From Clostridia bacterium (lineage in GTDB: Bacteria; Bacillota; Clostridia; Oscillospirales; CAG-272): DNA of 10,466 nt. Under the pieces are notes generated by a model, which ran no database searches, was not told the origin of the DNA, and saw only the letters and a list, made by a program, of their open reading frames with translations. Both the position numbers and the translations under genes were made by a program. Below are positions 1 through 5,856 of this stretch, in pieces; positions within the stretch are counted from its first letter, which is position 1, and each line of letters begins with the position of its first letter. Location: NCBI GenBank assembly GCA_900753295.1, contig CAADYQ010000072.1, positions 1 through 10,466 of the forward strand, read 5' to 3'.

Positions 1-1214
1 AATGTATCGCCCGCCTCGGGTATCTTTTCAAGCTTCTCCATCACCCAGCCGCCGACGGTCGCGGAGTCGCTTCCCGTGTCGATGTCGAAAAGCTCATCGA
101 CGCGCTCGCGCTCGGCAAGGCCGGAAATAAGATATCCGTCGCCCTGGTGCTTTATATCGCCTGCGTCCGCGCCCTCATCAAGATCTCCGACTATCTGCTC
201 GATAAGATCGTTGAGCGTAACGAGACCGCTCGTTCCGCCGTATTCGTCAACGACGATCGCAACGGTGAAATGACCGCCCTTCATCTCACGGAAAAGCGCA
301 TCCGCCTTCATCACCTCGGCGGCAAAGCGGGGCTTTTCCACCGCATGAGCCATAACTGAGGCGCGGCTGCGGTCGGAAAGGCGCAGGTATTTCTTTGCGT
401 CAAGCACACCTATTATGTTGTCGATATTCTCTCCGCATATGGGATAGTATGAGTGTATGTCGTTCTGGATCGTGTCCTCCCATACGCTGTCGCCATCCTC
501 GCACCACAGCACTGTCATTTCGGTACGGTGTGTGGATATTTCTCCGACTGTGATATCGTCGAACTCAAAGATATTCTGTATCATTTCGTTTTCGGATTCG
601 CCTATGGCGCCGTTCTCGCTTCCCGCGTCAGCCATAAGGCGTATATCCTCCTCCGACACAGCGGAATCCTCGGCGTCCGGGTCGATACCGAGCATGCGAA
701 GCACGCCGTTAGTCGAAACGGTGAGCAACCACACCAGCGGCTTGAAGGCGATCGCGATGCAGTTGATGGTCCCCGAAAGACCGAGCGATATAGCCTCGGA
801 ATTCTTCATGGCAAGTCTTTTGGGCACGAGCTCGCCGAATATGAGCGTAATGTATGAAAGTATCACGGTAATGATTATTACCGATATCGTTTTTATCGCT
901 CCGTCCGAAAGCGGCGTTTTGCCGTGCAGACCGTTTACTATGTAAACACTGAAGTTATCGGACGCGAACGCACTTCCCAAAAAGCCGGACAGCGTTATTG
1001 CAACCTGGATCGTTGCCAGGAACTTTGCAGGCTGGTCGGTTAGCTTTTTCAACCGACGCGCCTTTTTGTTGCCGCTCTCGGCAAGACTGTCGAGCTTTGT
1101 GCCTTTGGTCTCAATTACCGCGATCTCGGCACAGGCGAATATCGCATTGAGCATGATGAGTACGAGCTGAAGAAGGATCTGAAGGATGATCGTCAGCCAT
1201 AAGGGAATGTCCAT
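1..1214 (-). CDS. CNNM/CorC (HlyC-type) family membrane transporter, C-terminus cut by window edge
   Basis: Translating the minus strand from ATG at 1214 gives 404 open residues running off the left edge. Domains in order: a CNNM/DUF21 transmembrane domain (about residues 5-170) with hydrophobic helices near 6-30, 66-85, 105-128 and 143-166 and the family motif GELVPK at 127-132; a CBS-domain pair (about 215-345) ending in a VTLNDLIEQIVGDLDE block typical of this family; and the start of the CorC/HlyC transporter-associated domain (from about 355), truncated. Family members are linked to Mg2+ (sometimes Co2+ or Na+) export at the membrane, with CBS domains sensing nucleotide or Mg2+. The old name hemolysin C does not mean toxin. 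The start is preceded by GAGGAG (1227-1232). A long leader with a hairpin and a consensus promoter precede it, suggesting regulated expression. Family assignment is firm; the transported ion is unknown. Confidence 0.93.
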   Translation of the reverse strand, partial: MDIPLWLTIILQILLQLVLIMLNAIFACAEIAVIETKGTKLDSLAESGNKKARRLKKLTDQPAKFLATIQVAITLSGFLGSAFASDNFSVYIVNGLHGKTPLSDGAIKTISVIIITVILSYITLIFGELVPKRLAMKNSEAISLGLSGTINCIAIAFKPLVWLLTVSTNGVLRMLGIDPDAEDSAVSEEDIRLMADAGSENGAIGESENEMIQNIFEFDDITVGEISTHRTEMTVLWCEDGDSVWEDTIQNDIHSYYPICGENIDNIIGVLDAKKYLRLSDRSRASVMAHAVEKPRFAAEVMKADALFREMKGGHFTVAIVVDEYGGTSGLVTLNDLIEQIVGDLDEGADAGDIKHQGDGYLISGLAERERVDELFDIDTGSDSATVGGWVMEKLEKIPEAGDT

Positions 1215-1395
1215 AATTGTTTTTCTCTCCTCGAAAAAATATTTTTGACCGTGCAGGCAACAAAACCGAACCTGACCCGGAATTTATCCGGTGCAGGTTC
1301 GGTTTTTATTATTTATCAGATCCGGGGCAACTTCGGTCAGGTGATAAACCGCCCTCGTCGCTGTTGTTCATCAAAAAAATAGCCTTTCACGATAT
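1215..1395 (-). promoter_or_regulatory. Structured 5' leader of the CNNM/CorC gene, possible attenuator or riboswitch
   Basis: This roughly 180-nt untranslated leader has three visible elements in minus-strand sense. A 7-bp helix can form between 1342-1348 and 1312-1318 around a 23-nt GC-rich loop. A terminator-like hairpin lies at 1264-1304. The 8-mer ACCTGACC in the leader (1342-1335) is exactly complementary to GGTCAGGT in the 3' arm of the terminator (1277-1270), so the two pairings exclude each other. That is the architecture of a transcription attenuator. I compared it by eye with what I remember of M-box, yybP-ykoY, lysine, SAM, c-di-GMP and FMN elements and could not assign a class. 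The ligand, if any, is unknown. Confidence 0.5.
1264..1310. terminator. Terminator-like hairpin in the CNNM/CorC leader
   Basis: A 10-bp outer stem (ACCGAACCTG with CAGGTTCGGT on the minus strand) carries a 2x2 internal mismatch and then a 4-bp CCGG/CCGG stem around a 7-nt loop. Both strands end in a T-run: TTTTG on the minus strand and TTTTTATT on the plus strand. No plus-strand gene ends upstream of it, so the likely role is conditional termination in the leader of the minus-strand transporter gene. Confidence 0.65.
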
Positions 1396-1402
1396 TGGGT
1401 AT

Positions 1403-1431
1403 ATTATATCACAAACCATGTGTATTGTCAA
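1403..1431 (-). promoter_or_regulatory. Consensus sigma-A promoter of the CNNM/CorC gene
   Basis: On the minus strand there is a perfect -35 TTGACA (1426-1431), a 17-bp spacer and a perfect -10 TATAAT (1403-1408). The start of transcription is expected near 1395, leaving about 180 nt of leader before the ATG at 1214. A promoter this strong in front of a terminator-bearing leader fits control by attenuation rather than at initiation. Confidence 0.85.
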
Positions 1432-1531
1432 TACCTCGACCGAAAATAATCATTGATGCACGAGAACATGTCCGAAAAATTGATTTTATGTTAATTCGAT
1501 TTATATCGACAGAAAGGACGGTCGAAAACAG

Positions 1532-1560
1532 TTGCTTCACATAAAAATATATGATAAAAT
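1532..1560 (+). promoter_or_regulatory. Probable promoter of the VTT-protein / cardiolipin synthase operon
   Basis: TTGCTT (1532-1537), 17 bp, TAAAAT (1555-1560) is a moderate sigma-A match. Transcription would start near 1567, about 45 nt before the TTG start at 1611. Because this promoter overlaps the upstream in-frame ATG at 1551, it argues against that ATG as the start. A weaker alternative lies upstream (TTGATT at 1490 with TATATC). It diverges from the transporter promoter about 100 bp away. Confidence 0.5.
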
Positions 1561-1610
1561 ATACATACGGCTTAAACGGAATAATTTCTCTTTGGCGAGG
1601 TAATAATCAG

Positions 1611-2348
1611 TTGAACGATAAAAAGGACAAACACACGGGCGTCGGCGGGCGCATAATGCGCATCATCTGCCCCGTGCTGGCGGTCGCGGCTGTTGCGGCT
1701 GTTTTCATATATTCATATATCACCGGCGAGGAGCTGACAGTAGCCAACCTTGTGGAGCACGCCCCCGCGCAGGCGGGCGTTGCCGCGGCTGTGGTGATAC
1801 TTATATATATCATAAAAAGCCTTACCGTGTTCTTTCCCGTAACGGTGCTTTACGCCGCCGGTGGATATATTTTCGGTCCCGTTGTCGGGTGTGCCGTAAA
1901 TTGCGCCGGGATCGCCGCGGGATGTGCGGTCCAGTATTGGATGGGCAAAGCATCCGGGAGCGGCGCCGCCGCCAAGCTCGCCGAAAAGCATCCCCGCATC
2001 AGCGCGGTCTTTACGGCGCAGGATCGTTCCCCGTTGTTTGCGGCGCTGTCGGCAAGGCTTTTCGGAGTCATATCCGGTGATATAATCAGCTACTATTTCG
2101 GCGCTTCGGGCGTTCGCTTTCTGCCCTTTCTTATAGGCAGTATATGCGGAGTCCTGCCGGGGCTTGTCACTGTCACCGTGCTCGGCACCTCGGCAACGGA
2201 CCCGAGCTCTCCCGCGTTCATCATCTCGGTCGCCGCCGCGGTCGTCATCTTTGCGGCATCGGCGCTCGGTAAATATATCATTGACAAAAAACACAGGAAG
2301 AAAGACAAGACCGACTCCGACAGCGGAGACGGCGAGGGAGCTTTATGA
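1611..2348 (+). CDS. TVP38/TMEM64-family (VTT/SNARE-associated) membrane protein
   Basis: A protein of about 245 residues, mostly hydrophobic. A charged N-terminus (Asn-Asp-Lys-Lys-Asp-Lys) leads into a first helix (about 15-38), followed by a helix pair and re-entrant region with the Gly-rich GYIFGP...G..G pattern of VTT domains. A second half contains ARLFGVISGDIISYYFGASG and GVLPGLVTVTVLG, matching the R...D..Y..G...G..P..LG signature of TVP38/TMEM64 proteins. A last helix and a basic/acidic tail end the protein. VTT-domain proteins (DedA, TMEM41B, VMP1) are tied to moving lipids between membrane leaflets; the exact substrate here is inferred only as a lipid. I chose TTG at 1611 because GAGG (1597-1600) sits 10 nt upstream; the longer ATG at 1551 lacks a ribosome site and overlaps a promoter. 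The stop overlaps the next gene (ATGA), implying co-translation. Confidence 0.85.
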   Translation: MNDKKDKHTGVGGRIMRIICPVLAVAAVAAVFIYSYITGEELTVANLVEHAPAQAGVAAAVVILIYIIKSLTVFFPVTVLYAAGGYIFGPVVGCAVNCAGIAAGCAVQYWMGKASGSGAAAKLAEKHPRISAVFTAQDRSPLFAALSARLFGVISGDIISYYFGASGVRFLPFLIGSICGVLPGLVTVTVLGTSATDPSSPAFIISVAAAVVIFAASALGKYIIDKKHRKKDKTDSDSGDGEGAL

Positions 2349-3955
2349 GTAAAAAAATAAAAAACACCGAAGTAAAAACCGAAAAGACACATAAAAAGAA
2401 GGGCGCGGGCATGCGCGGGTCATGGTTCAATGCGCTCCTGCGTCGCCGTGCGGCTGTCGCACTGCTGATCGTTGCCCAGCTCGCACTTTTCATATGGTTC
2501 CTCGTCAGCCGCTCGCACTCCTCCGTATACACCAACATGGCTTTGCGGGTGCTGAGCCTCATAGTAGTTTTTATAGTTGTGCTGAGACGCACAAAAAGCG
2601 CCTTCAAGCTCTCATGGGTGATACTGATACTGACCTTCCCGGTGTTCGGCGGTCTGTTTTATCTGTTATCCAATTTCCAATCGTCTACATTCATATACCG
2701 CAAGCGGCTCAAGGATATCGAAGCGACCCTTATGCATCCCGCGCTTGAAGGACGCGGGTGCTATGACGAAGCCGCAGCCGCTCTTCCGGGGCATATAACG
2801 CAGATACGCTATCTTGAAAAGTTCGCGGGCTTCCCGATATGGAACAAAACGGACACCGAATTTCTCACCCCCGGCGAGAAATATCACGAAAGACTGCTTG
2901 ATGAGCTTAAAAAAGCCGAGAAGTACATCTTTATGGAGTATTTCATCGTGGAAGAAGGCAAGATGTGGGACTCGATACTCGATGTGCTGAAGCAGAAGGC
3001 AGCCGAGGGCGTTGAGGTGCGTATGATGTACGACGACATAGGGTGCTTCCTCCTTTTGCCGCAGAACTACCGCGAGCAGCTTGAAGCGGCGGGCATAAAG
3101 TGCCGCGTGTTCAATCCCTTCACTCCGTTCCTTACCGTGCTTCAAAACAACCGCGACCACCGCAAGATATGCGTCATAGACGGCAAGGTCGCCTTCACCG
3201 GAGGAGTAAATCTTGCCGATGAATATATAAACGCGCGTCAGCGCTTCGGTCACTGGAAAGATTCCGGCATAGTGCTTGACGGCGACGCGGCATGGAGCTT
3301 TACTGTTATGTTCCTGCAGATGTGGCGGCTTGCCGCCATACGCGACGAAGCGCCCGAGGACTGGCAGAAATACCTACCCGCCGAGGATCCGTTTGAACGC
3401 CGCCCGCGCTGCGGTTATGCTCAGCCGTATGCCGACAGCCCGATGGATTTTGATAATGTGGGAGAGCATGTGTATCTCCAGATGATCGGCAATGCAAAGA
3501 AATATCTTTACATCAATACGCCGTATCTTATAATCGACGACAGCATGGTCTCGGCGCTCACGCTTGCCGCAAAAAGCGGCGTAGATGTGCGCATAATCAC
3601 GCCGCACCGCTGGGACAAGCGCTTTGTCCACATGACAACGCGCTCCTACTACCGCGATCTGATACGCGCCGGAGTGCGTGTATATGAATATTCAAACGGA
3701 TTTTTGCACTCAAAGACCTTTGTGGCGGACGATGAATCGGCGACCGTGGGGACAACGAACCTCGACTTCCGCAGTCTTTACCTGCATTTTGAATGCGGCG
3801 TATGGATGAGCGGAACTCCCGCCGTTGCGGAGATCAAGGAGGACTTTTTGCGGACGCTTGAGATGAGCGAGGAGATGACCGAGGAAAATTGCCGCGGGAA
3901 CATACTCGAACGCCTCGTGCAGCCGATCCTTCGTATATTCGCGCCGCTCATGTGA
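2345..3955 (+). CDS. cls: Cardiolipin synthase-type phospholipase D enzyme
   Basis: The 536-residue product has the usual bacterial Cls layout. A basic N-terminus is followed by hydrophobic helices near residues 36-54, 64-80 and 90-107 (PLD N-terminal membrane domain) and then two phospholipase D catalytic domains. Both HKD motifs are intact: H272-x-K274-x4-D279 followed by GKVAFTGGVN, and H455-x-K457-x4-D462 followed by ATVGTTNLDFRS. Enzymes of this type join two phosphatidylglycerol molecules into cardiolipin plus glycerol at the cytoplasmic membrane. The ATG overlaps the stop of the VTT-protein gene by 4 bases, and a GGAG lies just ahead. The operon ends in a strong terminator. Some clostridial genomes carry several Cls paralogues and a few PLD proteins transfer other head groups, so the precise product is inferred from family. 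Confidence 0.92.
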   Translation: MSKKIKNTEVKTEKTHKKKGAGMRGSWFNALLRRRAAVALLIVAQLALFIWFLVSRSHSSVYTNMALRVLSLIVVFIVVLRRTKSAFKLSWVILILTFPVFGGLFYLLSNFQSSTFIYRKRLKDIEATLMHPALEGRGCYDEAAAALPGHITQIRYLEKFAGFPIWNKTDTEFLTPGEKYHERLLDELKKAEKYIFMEYFIVEEGKMWDSILDVLKQKAAEGVEVRMMYDDIGCFLLLPQNYREQLEAAGIKCRVFNPFTPFLTVLQNNRDHRKICVIDGKVAFTGGVNLADEYINARQRFGHWKDSGIVLDGDAAWSFTVMFLQMWRLAAIRDEAPEDWQKYLPAEDPFERRPRCGYAQPYADSPMDFDNVGEHVYLQMIGNAKKYLYINTPYLIIDDSMVSALTLAAKSGVDVRIITPHRWDKRFVHMTTRSYYRDLIRAGVRVYEYSNGFLHSKTFVADDESATVGTTNLDFRSLYLHFECGVWMSGTPAVAEIKEDFLRTLEMSEEMTEENCRGNILERLVQPILRIFAPLM

Positions 3956-3977
3956 GTATCGCAGACAGTAATACAGA

Positions 3978-4028
3978 CAATATTCCCGCGCAGCATTTGC
4001 GGCTGCGCGGGAATATTGTTTTGTTTTT
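3978..4028 (+). terminator. Strong intrinsic terminator after the cls gene
   Basis: A perfect 17-bp stem (3978-3994 with 4002-4018), rich in GC at the loop end, has a 7-nt loop and is followed by TTTTGTTTTT. It ends the plus-strand operon. It also lies about 40 nt beyond the sigF stop on the other strand, where the T-run is poor, so it may only partly serve the convergent spoIIA transcript. Confidence 0.9.
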
Positions 4029-4056
4029 ATGACTGTAAATACAGAAAAAGCTCAAA

Positions 4057-4809
4057 TCACCCGCAAAGCTCGCGGCGCAAAAATTCGGCTATCTTTTTTT
4101 CCTCCCGCGACACCTTTACCTGTGTAAGCCCAAGCTCCTCGGCGGTGCGCTGTTGGGTCATGTTTCTGAAATACCTGAACATTACTATCTGCCTCCAGAG
4201 CGGCGGAAGTCTGCCTATCGCCTGTGAAATGGCGATGCGATCGCGCACGCTCTCAAGCTCGGCAAGCCCGTCCGAATCGCTTATGCGGTCGCCAAGCTCC
4301 AGCCCGGAATCATCGTCCCCGACAGCCCACGAAAGCGAGGCGGGAGCCTGTATCGCCTCGATAGCGGCGGCGGCTTCCTCCGGCGTGACTCCCACCGCCT
4401 CTGCAAGCTCGGAGACCTGCGGCTCGCGCCCCTCCTCGCTTATGATCCGCGAACGCGCCCCAAGTAACTCCGCGCCCAGCTTTTTTGTCGCCCTGCCGAC
4501 CTTTATAAGTCCGCTGTCTCGCAGGTGCCGCCGTATCTCGCCGACGATCAGCGGTACGGCATAGGTCGAAAAAGCCGTTCCGCGTTCAAGATCGAACGAA
4601 CGTATCGCCTTGAGCATACCGATGGTCCCTATCTGGACAAGATCGTCATACTCGCATCCGCGTCCCAAAAAACGGCGTGCGATGCTTTTTACAAGCCCGA
4701 GATTTTCACTTATCAGCCTCCCCGCCGCAGCATCCGCAACCTCCGCGTCACTTCCCTGCGCCTCGGATATAAGCAGTCTTACCTCGCTCCGGTCCTGTGT
4801 ACATACCAT
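4057..4809 (-). CDS. sigF: RNA polymerase sporulation sigma factor F (SpoIIAC)
   Basis: The 250-residue product is a sigma-70 family factor of the SigB/SigF/SigG type. Region 2 is clear: the ENLGLVKSIARRFLGRG segment, then YDDLVQIGTIGMLKAIRSFD and FSTYAVP.IVGEIRRHLRD, followed by the linker into region 3 (EEGREPQVSELAEAVGV, about residues 123-142) and region 4 with a helix-turn-helix (MTQQRTAEELGLTQVKVSREEKK). Its position as the third gene after spoIIAA and spoIIAB identifies it as sigma F, which switches on forespore genes once SpoIIAB lets go. Two departures from the Bacillus protein: region 4 has VSREEKK where VSRLEKK is usual, and the RER-type motif before region 4.2 is replaced by PPLWRQ. 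The start ATG has a purine-rich GGGGGAGAAG directly ahead with short spacing. It lies 31 nt after spoIIAB. Confidence 0.95.
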   Translation of the reverse strand: MVCTQDRSEVRLLISEAQGSDAEVADAAAGRLISENLGLVKSIARRFLGRGCEYDDLVQIGTIGMLKAIRSFDLERGTAFSTYAVPLIVGEIRRHLRDSGLIKVGRATKKLGAELLGARSRIISEEGREPQVSELAEAVGVTPEEAAAAIEAIQAPASLSWAVGDDDSGLELGDRISDSDGLAELESVRDRIAISQAIGRLPPLWRQIVMFRYFRNMTQQRTAEELGLTQVKVSREEKKIAEFLRRELCG

Positions 4810-4840
4810 CTTCTCCCCCGCAAAAACATAAAAATATGTA

Positions 4841-5356
4841 CTACGAGCGTGTAAACTTCTGCTTGGGAGCGAGCTTTTTTGTAAGCGTCACCGTGGTCCC
4901 GGCGCCCGAGGACGACTTTACCGTGACCTTATCGCAAAAGCTTTCCATTACCGTAAAGCCCATCCCGCTGCGTTCGCCGCCCTTGTCGGTGGTAAAAAGC
5001 GGCTCGCGAGCCGCCTCTACATCGGGAATGCCGACTCCGCTGTCGCGCACCTCTATCTTTACCGAGCGGTCGGCAAACAGCCGCACGCGCACGTTTATCT
5101 TTCCGATACGGTCGGGATACGCGTGCACCGTGCAGTTTGTTACCGCCTCCGACAGCGCACACTTGATATCCGATATTTCAAGCGCCGTCGGATCGAGCTG
5201 GGCTATGAACGCCCCGACCGCGGCGCGTGAAAATCCCTCGTTGACCGAGAGCGACGGCACTGTGAATTTCATTTCATTGACCGTCTCCGCAGAGGGCGGA
5301 CGTCCCGCCCTTTTCCCCACGCCGTCCTTTTTTTCGGGAATATTTTTGTTTTTCAT
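4841..5356 (-). CDS. spoIIAB: Anti-sigma F factor and serine kinase SpoIIAB, with N-terminal extension
   Basis: A GHKL-fold kinase that holds sigma F inactive and phosphorylates SpoIIAA. From the ATG at 5356 it has 171 residues. The conserved core starts near residue 29 (MKFTVPSLSVNEGFSR) and continues with FIAQLDPT, the N-box SEAVTN (69-74), the nucleotide-binding RDSGVGI (104-110), PLFTT, and the G-rich lid ERSGMGF (128-134), all very close to Bacillus SpoIIAB. The roughly 28 residues ahead of the core are Lys/Pro-rich and absent from the Bacillus protein as I recall it. I chose 5356 because AAAGGAG (5364-5370) sits 7 nt upstream. A longer start at 5383 overlaps the spoIIAA stop as ATGA but has no ribosome site, and the Met at 5272 that matches the usual start also lacks one. 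Confidence 0.95.
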   Translation of the reverse strand: MKNKNIPEKKDGVGKRAGRPPSAETVNEMKFTVPSLSVNEGFSRAAVGAFIAQLDPTALEISDIKCALSEAVTNCTVHAYPDRIGKINVRVRLFADRSVKIEVRDSGVGIPDVEAAREPLFTTDKGGERSGMGFTVMESFCDKVTVKSSSGAGTTVTLTKKLAPKQKFTRS

Positions 5357-5363
5357 TTTTCTG

Positions 5364-5370
5364 CTCCTTT
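5364..5370 (-). promoter_or_regulatory. Ribosome binding site deciding the spoIIAB start
   Basis: AAAGGAG on the minus strand lies 7 nt before ATG 5356. It is inside the reading frame opened by ATG 5383 and far upstream of the canonical-length start at 5272, so it favours 5356. Confidence 0.7.
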
Positions 5371-5379
5371 CCACGTCAT

Positions 5380-5724
5380 TCATCGCCGCGGACGCGCGGT
5401 CGATATTTCTGTTTTCACACGGCGGTCAAAGCCGGTGAGCTTCAGCATCCGGTCAACACACGGCGCAGGATCGCGCACCGTAACGTCGCCGCCAAGCTCC
5501 CGCATAAGCTCGTACCTGCCCATTATAAGTCCCAGCCCCGAGCTGTCCATAAACTCCACGCCCGACATATCAAGGTAAAGATGCTTCGGGCGGTACTCCC
5601 ATATCAGCGCATCGATGCCGTCGCGCAGCGGCGCGGCGCCGTGGTGATCTATCTCGCCGCCGACCGAGACAGTGAGGCGGTCGCCCTCGGCAGAAAAGTC
5701 AAAACCGCAGTTATTGCGAATCAT
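5380..5724 (-). CDS. spoIIAA: Anti-anti-sigma F factor SpoIIAA
   Basis: A STAS-domain protein of 114 residues, the usual family length. GEIDHH (23-28) matches the GELDHH strand of Bacillus SpoIIAA, and MDSSGLGLIMGRY (59-71) contains the phosphorylated serine, here Ser61 (Bacillus Ser58). Unphosphorylated SpoIIAA captures SpoIIAB-ADP and frees sigma F; SpoIIAB phosphorylates it and the phosphatase SpoIIE (not in this window) resets it. ATG 5724 is preferred because AGGAG lies 8 nt ahead. GTG 5730 is in frame but only 2 nt from that site. The C-terminal tail is basic (ARPRR). First gene of the spoIIA operon; its stop touches an ATGA that could couple it to spoIIAB. Confidence 0.95.
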   Translation of the reverse strand: MIRNNCGFDFSAEGDRLTVSVGGEIDHHGAAPLRDGIDALIWEYRPKHLYLDMSGVEFMDSSGLGLIMGRYELMRELGGDVTVRDPAPCVDRMLKLTGFDRRVKTEISTARPRR

Positions 5725-5746
5725 TTTCACGTCTCCTTTTTTATTT

Positions 5747-5774
5747 ATTCCGAACTTTAATTTGCTTTTTCATC
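5747..5774 (-). promoter_or_regulatory. Possible sigma-H promoter of the spoIIA operon
   Basis: In the short gap between the truB terminator and spoIIAA, the minus strand has GATGAAAAA (5766-5774), a 12-bp spacer and TCGGAAT (5747-5753). These partly match the sigma-H consensus RNAGGAWWW and RNNGAAT, which drives spoIIA in Bacillus. No good sigma-A promoter was seen in the gap. The match is imperfect, so this is a candidate only. Confidence 0.35.
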
Positions 5775-5797
5775 AATGATTTTATCACCGCGGACGC

Positions 5798-5832
5798 AAA
5801 AAAAATGTCGCATCGCGCGACGCGCGATGCGA
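5798..5832 (-). terminator. Intrinsic terminator after truB
   Basis: A perfect 11-bp stem (5822-5832 with 5808-5818, loop of 3 nt) made of TCGCATCGCGC and its complement is followed in minus-strand sense by CA and eight T residues. It lies about 25 nt past the truB stop and separates trmB-truB from the spoIIA operon. The other strand also has a run of five T, so it could work both ways. Confidence 0.9.
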
Positions 5833-5856
5833 ATTTTTCGATTATTTTCGGACTCG

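Noticed and set aside
457..945. 162-codon plus-strand frame inside the CNNM/CorC gene
   Set aside because: The opposite strand encodes a complete, motif-bearing transporter through the same bases.
1215..1395. Assigning the transporter leader to a known class (M-box, yybP-ykoY, lysine or FMN riboswitch)
   Set aside because: None of the core sequences I can recall for these classes is visible, so the class is left open.
1551..1610. ATG 1551 as the start of the VTT-domain protein
   Set aside because: It overlaps the likely -10 box, has no ribosome site, and the added residues have no VTT character. TTG 1611 with GAGG 10 nt ahead is better.
3978..4018. The 17-bp inverted repeat as an insertion-sequence end or attachment site
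   Set aside because: It is followed by a T-run and sits between convergent genes, which is what a terminator looks like; no transposase or target duplication is present.
4016..4564. 182-codon open frame on the plus strand opposite sigF
   Set aside because: It is Ser/Arg-rich with no family resemblance and lies fully antisense to a clear sigma factor gene.
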